A DNA stretch of 42,540 bases, taken from Selaginella moellendorffii (taxonomy: Eukaryota; Streptophyta; Lycopodiopsida; Selaginellales; Selaginellaceae). The translations under genes were made by a program, and so were the position numbers. Location of the stretch: positions 1,379,439 to 1,421,978 of the forward strand of contig NW_003314307.1 in the NCBI RefSeq assembly GCF_000143415.4, read 5' to 3'. Below the pieces are notes generated by a model. The model had not been told where the DNA came from and made no database searches. It saw only the letters and a program-made list of their open reading frames with translations. Shown here in pieces: positions 20,712 to 31,149 of this stretch (its first letter is position 1; each line of letters begins with the position of its first letter).

Positions 20712-21750
20712 TCAGTACTCATGTTGCTTTCCAACTCGTTGCTCTCGAAAGTGACGAAGTAGCGCCAGTGCCTAGACACATTTCCGTATCAAAAAATCCC
20801 TCTGTGAGCGTAGAAAGAAAGATGAAGTACCTTATCTTTGCCTCGTGGTGTGCCCGCGAGAGATAACGCATGCAACGGTGGCACCGCGCCTTCCTGCAAC
20901 ACCATTGCTCGGTGCTTGCTACTGTTGATGCAGAGATGGAGCAGAGCAGCCGCGGCATTCTCTTGTCCTCGCGGGGAGCCCGTCTCCACCACCTGGACCA
21001 GCGCGATGATGCCTCCTTCCTCGGCGATGGACACTCTCCCTTCTGGCACAGTTGACAGATTCGCCAGTATGGCAACCGCTTTGTCCACCATGCCCGTCGC
21101 AGCTTGCGAGGCCAGCTCCACCAGCGGCCTGATAGCTCCAGCTCTGACCATCCTCGGCTTGTTGTCGTGAGAGGTTGAGAGGTTGAAGAGCGCCGTTGCT
21201 GCGTCCTTCTTGCCACCGGGGCTGCCGCTTGCCAGCAGTTCCACCAGAGGAGATATCGCACCCGCAGCACCGATCACTTCCTTGTTGTTGTCCACCACGG
21301 AAAGGTTGAAGAGCGTAGCGGCAGCGTTCTCCACTGCTGCGCTGCTTCCCGCTTTCAACACCCTCACCAGTGGATCGATGGCACCCGCCCGGGAGATCTC
21401 CGCCTTGTTGTTGTCGTTGATGGAGAGGTTCAAGAGAGCTGTCACGGCGATTTCCTGGGTTTGCTCGTCACCATCGTCTAATAACGCGATCAGCGGCCTC
21501 ACGGCACCGGCCTCGACAACCAATATCCTGCTCTGCATGTCGTCTTTAGCCAGCAGGGAGCTCCAGCAAACGGAGAGCTCAAATCAATCACCAAGTTCGT
21601 AATGAGTTGCTCGAAAGCCTGTGACATCTCACCACTTCTTGTCACCCTGTCCTGAAAGCTGTTATGTCGTCTGTCAAGCTCCAGTAAGGAATGAAAGCGA
21701 GAAGCTCGCCCCAGGGACTTGGTTTGCCTGTAGTAGCGGCCACTGGCCAT
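20712..21750 (-). pseudogene. ARM-repeat part of a PUB-type E3 ligase, N-terminally broken
   Basis: The main frame (21538-20831, then an intron of 59 bases, then 20771-20712) encodes about six Armadillo repeats with the PUB signatures AVTALLNLSINDNNK, GGKKDAATALFNLS, GMVDKAVAILANLS, GQENAAAALLHLC, and the ending ALLRHFREQRVGK. This is the substrate-binding half of plant U-box/ARM ubiquitin ligases. No U-box precedes it. Upstream, 21750-21560 encodes a linker-like RQTKSLGRASRFHSLLE and SQAFEQLITNLVIDLSS, but this lies in a different frame from LLAKDDMQSR and about 12 expected residues are missing between them, consistent with a small deletion plus frameshift. A 68-base intron (AGG|GTGACA..TTTGAG) could bridge the frames but would remove the conserved segment. 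The minus-strand U-box piece at 37.4-37.7 kb is its likely missing part. Confidence 0.75.
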
Positions 21751-22216
21751 GTTCCTTACAAGTGTTTAGAGGTGATAAAAGTTAGCCATTACAAGGTAGA
21801 GAGAAGAGTTGTGAATTTCATTGAGCAAAAAATGTTAACGAACATTGCCGATGCATTAAATTTAACTTCTATTACAAGTTTAAACAATTTTGTCAGGAAT
21901 GGATGGATGCACCAACTAAAAAGGAGCGCAAGGAAAAAGCAAATAAGATGCATATATAATGACATAAAGGAGATAAAGTGCCAATTGAATGCCTTCCACA
22001 AATGAAATGTTAGCTTGCATGGTGGGAAGTTTGAATGTTTTAGTGGGGTCATTATACTCTTCATGTAAACTTTCTCTCATTTTTTTTTCTTGTTACATTC
22101 AAATGTTGCATTTTTCCTAAGATCAACCACTCGATGACATAACATTTACACCAATAATTAATCTCTCTGAAAGCAAACATTAGAGTTGGAAAGCTTCTGA
22201 AGCAGGGAAAGGAAAA
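21751..22216. other. AT-rich sequence without gene
   Basis: No recognisable gene or element. Both strands carry only short AT-rich frames. Confidence 0.45.
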
Positions 22217-23330
22217 ATGTCCCTCTATAAAGCTACATTCTTCGACCTCACTAAATCTCTTGATCAATCATCAAAAGCTTTGGCTGCACAAAAAGCAAAG
22301 TTTGCTGGTACAGGTCCGAACTTAGACAAGCTTTGAGAGTGGGTTGGTAGAAAGACAATACCAGCAGCAGGGTTAATGTCTAAGATGGTGGAGGAAGTTG
22401 TTGCTGGAACTCCTATAAAATCAAGTTATGAACCACTTGAGGACATAAGGACAGCCCATATGAAGTATCGATAGACATTTGATGGGCCAAACATCACTCC
22501 TTCTAACTTTCACTGTCCAGAGTGTAGCACATGTGATTATGGGATGAGATTTAGATATACTGTCACTGTGGATCCTTGGAACGTTAGGGATAAATGGGGA
22601 TAAAATAACCACTAAGGGCTCTCTCATCAAGCAATTGCCCCTTTTCCAATTGACTTAAGGGGAGAGAAATAAAGTGTGCTACACAGAATTTGACTACCAT
22701 TTTGTTTCTCGACATTAGAAAAGAACTAAGGAACATGGAGTAGAGGAGGTGCCAGTTGTTACACAAGTGAGTCCAGTGCCAAAGGTTGAGAACGATATTG
22801 CTCGTGAGCCAATTTCTCGTATCAACTGGGCAATTTGAAAAGTCAGTGCCAAGATCAATGCACGTTGCTCCAGAATGATTGGGAGTCGAGGTCAGTGTCT
22901 CGCATTTGTGCGCTCAGGTTCAAGTTCTTCAGCAGTGCCATGTTTCTGGGGCTGTTGAGATCTAAAGGTGAAGAGCCACCAATCAAGCTGGATTTACTGT
23001 TATAGGACTAATGTTACTCATATAAGCCAGATTCACAACTCAATTATTTTGAAGCTAAATTTTGTGCCAGAGGAGTGGCCAGTTGAGTGAAGTTGCAATC
23101 TTTTGAAAGAAGAGATTGAAAGTTTGAACAAAGCAAGTTTCAAGCTAAAAACTTCATTAAATGTTGCTGTTGATACTACTATGCCACCAATATCAACACT
23201 AAACTTGCATACACAACCAGATAGGAATGGGAAGGATGTACAATATGAAGTTAATATAATGTTAAATACAAGTAAGCAATTCAAATGGACTCTCGCTAGA
23301 AAAGCTACCAAGTATAAGATTTTGTGGAGT
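22217..23330 (+). pseudogene. Decayed unidentified reading frame
   Basis: Starting MSLYKATFFDLTKSLDQSSK, a protein-like translation continues in a largely consistent sense for over 300 codons but is broken by several stops (for example at about 22334 and 22470). It includes a CxxCxxC-like HCPECSTCDYGMRFRYTV and ends with a helical KEEIESLNKASFKLKTSLNV segment. I do not recognise the family. It overlaps, antisense, the 3' end of the NTPase-nuclease gene at 23.26-23.33 kb. It may be a transposon-encoded accessory protein. Confidence 0.35.
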
Positions 23331-26180
23331 CCATCCTTCAACTTGTGCATTCCATGCAGTGGTAGTTTTTTCATCCGACCAATATATATGAATCACCTCC
23401 TCCATTTTAAGCCCCCAATCTTGGATGTTATGGCATACTTTCTCCATCATGTTACCAAGAGTGTTCTGATCATTCCAACTGTACTTGCTCTCAATCAAGA
23501 TAAAACAATCCTGTGGTGCCTTGCTTCTGCATATCTTTTGTACCCTTATGATAGCGTCCACATACATATTCTTCTTGAGAGAGAATATAAAAGCTTTAGG
23601 ATCCCCAGCCATAAGCTCTAACTCTGCTCTTGATGTTGGTAGCACCTCTGGCTGACAGATTGTCCAATCTAGTTCCTCTGCATGTAACAGAGTTAAAGCT
23701 AAAGATCAAATACCCACAAAACTTACCAGGTGGCAAAGGCAATTGAAGATTTAAACCATCCAGGTAGTCACTTAAGCTTGAGTGGGAAGGTATGATGTCC
23801 CTGAGCTTGAATTCTTGACCTGCAAAAGGAAAAGAGGAGAGTGTCTGAACATGCAAGAGCATCAAGCTTACCGCCATCCAAGTGTGTTTTCAGCCAAAGC
23901 ATGAATGTTAACCCAAGGACGTCTGAGTCCTCCTTTACAGCCCAGGAATCGTTTGTCAAATCGGGCCATAATCCTTTTGGGATGGAGTCGGCCAGTGCCA
24001 AAGAGTAAGCTGCAATGGGAGAGTACCTGACACGCGCATTTGGAGCGACACCCGAAAACACCTTGCATGCTTTCCGTGGGGGACGTGTGGGAGGCCCTCG
24101 CTCTATCTCTACCAAACCCACAATACCTTGACCTTCTAAATCACCCCAAGTATCTTCAAAGCGCCCGTCCCATACCTTGTCTGCACGTCTGACGATAGTT
24201 CCAAGTTGGGAAATGTAGATGGCCTTCAGCATCAGACTAGCTTTAGCACCTGGAATTGCCTTGAAAGTCAATCTCTGAGTTGACAAACAGATTTGATGCG
24301 TTCTCAACCAACGCCCTGGCTCTTGTCACAACTAATCCCTTCTGCAGCTCCATATTGAACTTCTCCAGTGGGATCGCGCCAAAACTTCGTGACACCAGCC
24401 CCTTCAAAAGGAATGAGACAATCCTCGGATTGCCTCCAGCAAAGCGGAGGACCTTCTTCCACTCGTTGCTCAGTTCGATGCGCGCCCCTTGGCGAACTGA
24501 GCTCGCCACCCGGTCGAAGAATTCCTGAACGATGTCATAGACGTCGTCATTAGTCAAGGGCGGGAGCGGAATGTAAAGCGTTTGCGCCCTCCTGGAGAGC
24601 GATGCTGCAGAATACCGTGTGGTCGCTGCCGTAAACAGCACAAGCGTGTCCGAGGCACGCTTGAACGTAAACCAGGAGACGTATGCAGAAAACATGTACT
24701 GTAACCACGTCCCCTCCCCAACGTCCGAAGCCCTGTTTGCCTCGTCGAAGTACCATGAAAGAAAGATCCTTTGGCCTGTAGGAAAGCCCAAACCCTGCCT
24801 GATGAAAGCTATAACATCGTCGAGTCTCAACTGATGCTTCAGACCTGGAGCTCCCTCGTCTAGTTTCTGGAGGCATGCATCATATTCTGGTGTATCCACC
24901 CGACTAACAGCCGCATGAAGGCACCGTAAAGCCATAATCTGCTCGTAGTGAAGACCATCCTCACGCTGCATAAGCTGCCCATCCAGTGCCGTCTCCAGAG
25001 AGTGATACATGCAGACTTCTTTTTCACTCTGTACAACGTTTGATATCATCTCCTTAAAAGCGTCGAGGAGATCGTCGGTGAGGCTTTCCCCCAGCTCCTT
25101 ATTGAACTCGGGATTGTCCTTGTTCGCCATCCAGTACTCTAGTAGCAGCTCCGACAGGCAGCTACCCACCGTTGTCTTTCCCACACCTGGGTACCCCACG
25201 ATCATCATAATGAAATTTTGCCGCAATAAGCTGTCAAGCGGGTCTTGCGTGTTCATGAAAGTCGCGAAAATCCGCCCAGCCGACAAGATGAGATGCTTGA
25301 GCGTCTCGGTCCGCCCCTTCAACGTGAAGTAGAGGCCTATATCTCCTAGTACTGGAGGCAACCCCGCCCCCGCCTGACGCCTTGGTGGCATGCCCATTCG
25401 TTGTCTATTGTCCCGCAGATCGTCAAGGAATAGGTGATTCAGCGCCCCACAGATTTCGGCATCTGATTTGCTCAGGTCGTCAGCAAGGCAACAAAAAGCA
25501 TAACAGAGTTGATACAGCTACAAAAGCAACTGCTTACCTGACCTTGCCTTGAGAGATGTCACAGGTAGGGCTGTAACAGAAACAAGGGAATTGTCATAAC
25601 ATGTGAATACCAACAAAACAAAACCCTCAACCAAGATCAAACTAGGAGCCATAGCTCCCACCAGTTACAACGCCACTACCCCATGGCCAGGTCACCAGGC
25701 AAAGAGACGCACAGGACGCAGTCACCACCACAGCCAAATCCCTCGAGAAGACCAAAGAAAGAACGCATACCCAATCACTGAGTGGTCATAGTCAAGAACC
25801 CGCCCTATCCAGAAAGAGCTAAGCACGAAAAGCGACTATAAGAACATCACGCACATCAAGCACTAAAAAGAAAATTGGGGCAAGAAGTAGAAACCGAAGC
25901 CATCCTAAAAAGAACGTAGCACACCTCTCGTGGGACGAATGACATGAGAAGATCCAGCCCGAAATTTCACTGTGCTGAGACCATCTCCTTTTCTTGGTTC
26001 AAGAGTCCTCCATACCCTTGGTTGCTCCTCGTGCTTCACGGAGATGGAGGTAGCCGAGAACACCCGCAGAACCGCATATACGTCCACTCTACCATCAGGA
26101 AGGTCAAATTCATGACCCTCTGCCCCATCTATGTCTTCAATGAACTCTACAAGCTCTTCCATTTCTTCATCATCCGCCAT
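23262..26180 (-). CDS. P-loop NTPase with C-terminal PD-(D/E)xK nuclease, Crinkler/RHS-like
   Basis: First exon 26180-25925 (MADDEEMEELVEFIEDIDG, a small acidic then beta-rich header). Next come a short exon 25570-25538 and a long frame, about 25460-24243, holding Walker A VGYPGVGKTT (about 25175-25205), Walker B IFLSWYFDEAN (about 24735-24770), a sensor-like LVLFTAATTR, and FAGGNPRIVSFLLKG. A second frame, 24290-23870, continues the helical region; exons about 23820-23730 and 23680-23262 follow, separated by good GT-AG introns. The last one carries VDAIIRV and, 20 residues on, ILIESKYS, a D..ExK nuclease core. NTPase followed by a restriction-endonuclease-fold domain is the plan of Crinkler/RHS-type eukaryotic proteins. 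An in-frame TAG near 25519 can be removed by a 75-base intron; the junction near 24250 needs a frameshift or a weak intron, so it may be a pseudogene. Confidence 0.6.
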
Positions 26181-26952
26181 ACCCTCAATCCGCCGCCGCT
26201 AGATCTGCACCGTTGATCTGTATGGCTTGAGTTTAGGGCACCACTCTCTGGGAAAACGATTTGGATAATGTATTGTAGAAGGGTTATTTCTTTAACCACG
26301 TCTTAGCGAATAAACCACATTTTAACGAATAATCGTGCTGATATTTACTTTCAGCCAATGGGTGGTGGCCAATTGCCTGGGGTGAGAGAAGAAAGTGCTG
26401 CCACACTGTTAACTGTGACTATGTTGTGGAGTGAAGAAAGTGTGAGGAATGCATGTGCTCCATGATGTGGCAAAAAGTAATCAAAGCATTTGAGTTTAAT
26501 CCTTGCTCCATGCATTTGTTTGTAACACTAAAGAATAGACCTCACAAAGTTAATATTCTTTACTTTTAGACTTTGTCTGGCTTTGAGTAATATTAATGTT
26601 CTTAAATCTTGTTCTCTATATTAATAAAAACTATTCTTAATAATACTTCTTTGATTTTGTTTGAGTCTGGGTAATAATATATTAGTGTTCTTAAGATCTT
26701 AGTATTCTAAATTTTCTTATGCATTAACATCTAATTATTAAATATATTTTTAGCACTTGTTCTTTTACTATTTTATTATCTGATATATTAGTGTGCTTGA
26801 ATTCTTAATGTTAGAAATTTGATAATATTCTTGGCTTATACTTTGCATCTAATATCTTTAAAAAATATTTAGTCTTAGCAATTCATTTTGTATTTTTTTC
26901 TCTTAAAATATAAGTGTTCTAAATATATTCATATTCCTGAAAGTTCTATGTT

Positions 26953-26958
<6 letters not shown>

Positions 26959-26987
<29 letters not shown>
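26959..26987. repeat. (TA)n microsatellite, left arm
   Basis: About 29 bases of alternating TA; the counterpart in the right arm is 52 bases long. Confidence 0.9.
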
Positions 26988-26990
<3 letters not shown>

Positions 26991-28289
26991 ATTTAAAGAG
27001 AAAAAAATTGAATGACATTATTGATTTGTACTCGTCCAGGATTTGTCTAGCATTAATATTTTATATATATTCAGAAGTTTTACATTTTCTGGACAATACT
27101 AGTGATATCATGATTTTGTCTTTTCTCACTTCGTTTCCCCTTGATGAGGATTAGATTTATGCACAGCTGTGCCTCAAGCTCCGAGTCAGTGTTCAATGTG
27201 AGCTTCTAGACCGTCTTCTTACATCAACAATCTTGCAGATTGAGCATGTTTTGAATGAGCATTTTAAGCAGCTTGAGACTATTTGACGCAAGTTAGGCAA
27301 TTTTCCAGCCTGTCAATCTGCACGTTTGGTGGTTTGAGCGTCCACTCCTTCTTCATGTATTTTACTGTCTAAATTCCTCACAGAATCAGACAAAAGAGGA
27401 ATTGAGAGGCAAACACGAGACACAAACGTGAATGCATCACATCAGCATTCTTTGTAATAAGCAATGGCTTCTAGCTTACATGTTTGTGCTTCTCTCTCCG
27501 GTTTTTTTCTTGTCTTTCTCGTACTAAATTATCTTCCAATTTATCCTTTCCAGGCACTATCGAGCTTAAACGGCTCGAAGACTATGATGGCATCTTGGTG
27601 CTGCAGATGCACTGATCTTTGATCTTTCAGTGGTATGTTCTTTCATGTTTAGCTGGAAACCTTGTTCTTACTTTTTCACTTATGCAGGACTTGTCATCAC
27701 CAAAAGATTCAAACATTCAAGTGTGATGGTTGTTAGCTCAGTTGCAATTTCCAAAACGAGGAGCAAGACGAGACCATATAAACAAGAGCAGGAACTAAAG
27801 GTAGGGTTATGTTTTCTTATTTTCCTACACCTCTCTCTCTTCTTCTCCTTCCTTGCTCAGCTATGGCCGATTCCATCTCTCTTCTCCATCCTTTCACTAT
27901 GTATCAGGATTTCTCTCAACAAGGCAACATGATTGGCCATGTCAGCCGTTTGGAGATGGTTTCTATCTATTGGAGCACTCTTCTCTGTTCTTGGTGCGGT
28001 GGAAAGTGGCACATCAGGGGTTTCTCATGCACGACCATTACAGGCAGAGCAACAGGGAAAGGTTCCTTAACAATGTCCTAAAATGAAAGCACTTTGAAAC
28101 CGGTTTACCCTAAACCCTAAACTGATAATCTATATACAAGTTTCTGACGTGTAACTTGGAGGCCTTTGGCAAGACTATCTTTGGCAAGATGAGCAATGCG
28201 GCATGTCCAATATGCTGATGCCACAACTCGAGCTGGTCCAGGGCAATAGAGAGCAAGTTCACACTTTCTTTGGAACAAGGTACACATCA

Positions 28290-28870
28290 TGGATAGTGGT
28301 ACTAAAACCGCTCAATTCAAAACGCTCCAAGAAGTCAATCCACCAGCTACCATTGCAGTAGGGATGGCAGGCAGCTACAAATCACTGGTTGAGGTACCAT
28401 ACTGAGAAGCAATGTAAAGAGAATGTACAGTAACAAAATTAGTTGCATCGGTTGATGAATTAGCGTTCGTCATTGGACACTTGGGCTCCCTGTGAGCAGT
28501 GCGGGCATGGGTCGAACTTCGTGGTCGAGCTAGAAGGACTCCCATTAGATCGTGATGTTTTCTTCTTGCCTGTCTTTCAGGTGGTGTTGTAGGAAGAAGT
28601 CTTGGATCTTCTCCATCGTCTTACGGTGCAAGGCAGAGTTATCACTTCTCGCCAAGTGCTGTTGATTGAAGCAACTGGTCATCAGCCTCAGACATCGGCA
28701 TGGAGTAAAGCTTCCTGTGAAGCTGTGTGCGATTAGCTGGTTTCTGCTGCTCGTGGATTGCTGTGAGGGTGGCCCATGCCCTCCTAGAAGCCCAGGGCTT
28801 TATCATTGAGCGCAGCCCATTTGTCCTGCTCGGCTTGTTCAAGGTCTAGGAGGTAATATTTGATTTCTCT
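28290..28870 (-). pseudogene. Copia gag/protease fragment, left arm
   Basis: Reverse-complement copy of the copia fragment in the right arm: on the minus strand it encodes SIWKREIKYYLLDLEQAEQD, the UBN2-type gag segment TAIHEQQKPANRTQLHRKLY, and downstream protease and pre-integrase traces. A frameshift follows NDKALGF and a stop follows ALGEK, as in the other arm, so it was already decayed before the arms were duplicated. Confidence 0.65.
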
Positions 28871-29139
28871 TTTCCAGATTGATAAAAAGCGGTATGGGGG
28901 AACAATTCGAAGAAGGGGAGGGGGAGGAGGAGGATTAAGAGGAGGAGGCTGTGGCATCTCCTATAGGAGGTGCTCTTATCCACTTGGTTATCATGAACTG
29001 AGTGCTCCACATAGTACGCTGCTGCTCATGCCTATGCATTATACACTACCTTTGTCTCCTCATCATCCTGGATGTCAAACACCCTCTAATGCCATGTTGT
29101 CTAGTGTAAGAGAGATTGATTCAATAAAAATTGGATGAA

Positions 29140-30120
29140 CAGCATGAAATCTAGACATGTCTCCCTATTCAAATAATGATTGTTAGAAGTTGTTGGGGAA
29201 GCCATTTTGGCTTGTTAGCTTTGATGTTGAAGTTAGTATTTACATCTAGCAATTATTGGTAATGATTGACTATTATCTACGGTAGTTGATTATCCTTATC
29301 AAAAGTTCTACTTAATTATTATTGGTAAAAATGATTTGCCATTCTTCAGGATGGTAGATTCTGCAATTTTTGATAGTTAAATTTTATCATTGAGTTTCCT
29401 TGAATATCCTTGCTATTGAATTTTGTTGGATAGTGATTCTTATGTTTCCAACTATAGTGATCTTGGTGGTTCCTATACTATAATACTAGTTTATCGGATG
29501 ATAACTTACTTGGAATACTTTTGTGTTCTAATATAAGATTTATTCACTAATAATTAAGTCTCTGAGATATCATTGTCTATGACTTTGATATTGTTCATCT
29601 ATCGATCTTTGAATTTGGGCCGGTATAAGCAGACTAGCTTCAGCACTTCATGTGCATGATGAAATCTTTAGTCATGGGGTAGCTACTGTCGACTAGTCAC
29701 ATTCTCTGTTGATGTTCCTTATTCCGTTAAAAGGGCGTGACCATGTAAACAACTCTAACTACCTATTTACAATAGTCTATCTAAACCTTACTGGGTTTGG
29801 TTTCTTTGCTCAAAAGGGTTGGAGCCTTTGGCTTTTCTCTCTATGTCCTTGCGGGTAGGGGCATATCACACTTTTGTAAGCTGGGTGACACCTAGAGCAG
29901 CAAGGGTAACTAACTCTGTTGGTCATTTCCTTGTCGGTGACAGCCAGAAGGTGTCTAAGCTGGTAGCACATCCGTGTTAGACAAAGAGGTTGCCTTTTAA
30001 CTCATTTAAGTCAGTGCATTTCTCACATAGTGTGATCACCGTGAACTTTTTCTGGAGTTGTTTCCTTGGCAGTGGTCTAGACTTAAGTATGCATCGACGA
30101 GGAAGTCGATCTTCCCTAGG
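29140..30120. other. AT-rich repeat interior, no gene
   Basis: No coding signal. Parts (about 29190-29300) resemble, in direct orientation, 41475-41600 near the right end of the window, so this is repeated DNA. A purine run CTAGGGGGGGAGAG at about 30115-30129 resembles the polypurine tract of an LTR element. Confidence 0.5.
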
Positions 30121-30129
30121 GGGGGAGAG

Positions 30130-30925
30130 TGTCGCGAATGTGACTTCGGGTATCAAAAGTTACTTGTCAGCTAATCTTTTCGGATATTCTTTTCTTATTG
30201 CCACGACGGTAGGAGATCGGTATTGCTGGATCTGTTATCAGTCTCCGCCTAAGATAGTTGAGAAATTATGTGCACTTGACCAGATGAGCATAAGGAAGGA
30301 ATTCCTAAGTATCTATTTAGTCAAGCATATTTGACCTGGTTAGAGAAACTCATTTGTTGACTTGCAGTTGCTAATGTTTGGGGGGGGGGTTCCAAATGTA
30401 TAGTAGGGATAGTGGGTCGGTTGGGCATGGCCGACCAACCAACCTGAGGCATAGTCTAGCTCCCGCTTGCGTGCCTATCCTTGTTTTGCGTCCGGCTTAA
30501 GTCTAAGCCTAAGTTCCATTCCATGTTAGCTGGTGGAGTACCCATGTCCTTGCGTTAGGCCACCAGTATGTCGAAATAGTGCTAGACTCCGTTTGGCTCT
30601 GTTTTATGTGTTAGTCCTGGCAATGGGATGTTGGTTGCTCTAAAACTATTCCAAGTCACTCCGAGCTTCTGTCCCTTCACTCCTTGGGCTGTATGCTCAA
30701 GAGTTGCTCCATGGTCCAGTTCTGTCACTCCTTGGCTCTATGTAAGGGAGTTTGGTACTGTTCCTTCGTTCAATGGCCCAAGGCCCTAAACCTCAGGTTC
30801 CACACTACTGTCCTATGGACATGTGGCATATGACACATGGCACATGAAGGGTTTAGGTTCTGCTTCGTAGTGTTATCCTAAGGTAAATCACCATAGGGTA
30901 AAGGGTAAAAACCACGTGTGCTACA
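30130..30925. repeat. LTR-like sequences inside the inverted repeat
   Basis: TGTCGCGAATGTGACTTCGG begins directly after a polypurine tract, like a 3' LTR start; a diverged direct copy is at about 40690-40800. From about 30410 to 30925 the sequence is a reverse-complement copy of 42024-42540 and ends GTGTGCTACA, the complement of the TGTAGCGCAC start of that copy. These are LTR fragments of at least one retrotransposon; full boundaries cannot be fixed. Confidence 0.6.
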
Positions 30926-31149
30926 TAAACCCTCAGCCAAGTGTTGAGGATAGTGTTGCTGCGAGAACAGGGTGTCTGCAAGGGAGACCAAAGAGGGATC
31001 CAGGGGCAGGAGACCAACCCTCATCATCCTCCAAGTCCTAGAGGCAGACCTAGTAGGCCTCTAGATACGGTTTGGAAATATGTCTTCTGCGATCCTTTAG
31101 CACTCAAGGAGAGGAACTTGGAAAACACCAAGGCGGATCCTTGACGTTT

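Larger units (their letters stand above)
26273..29139 (+). repeat. Left arm of a large inverted repeat
   Basis: About 2.87 kb that recurs, reverse-complemented, at 34585-37434. The outer edge is TTGTAGAAGGGTTATTTC; the inner edge is AAAAATTGGATGAA. Shared contents include a (TA)n run, several identical long frames (for example the 66-codon frame at 28642-28842 and its copy at 34871-35071), and copia remnants. Scattered substitutions and different TA lengths show that the arms have diverged. I found no convincing target-site duplication at the outer edges. Confidence 0.92.

Noticed and set aside
20719-21270. 183-codon second minus-strand frame in the ARM region
   Set aside because: It overlaps the ARM repeats in another frame, is Trp/Arg-rich and shows no repeat pattern; a shadow frame.
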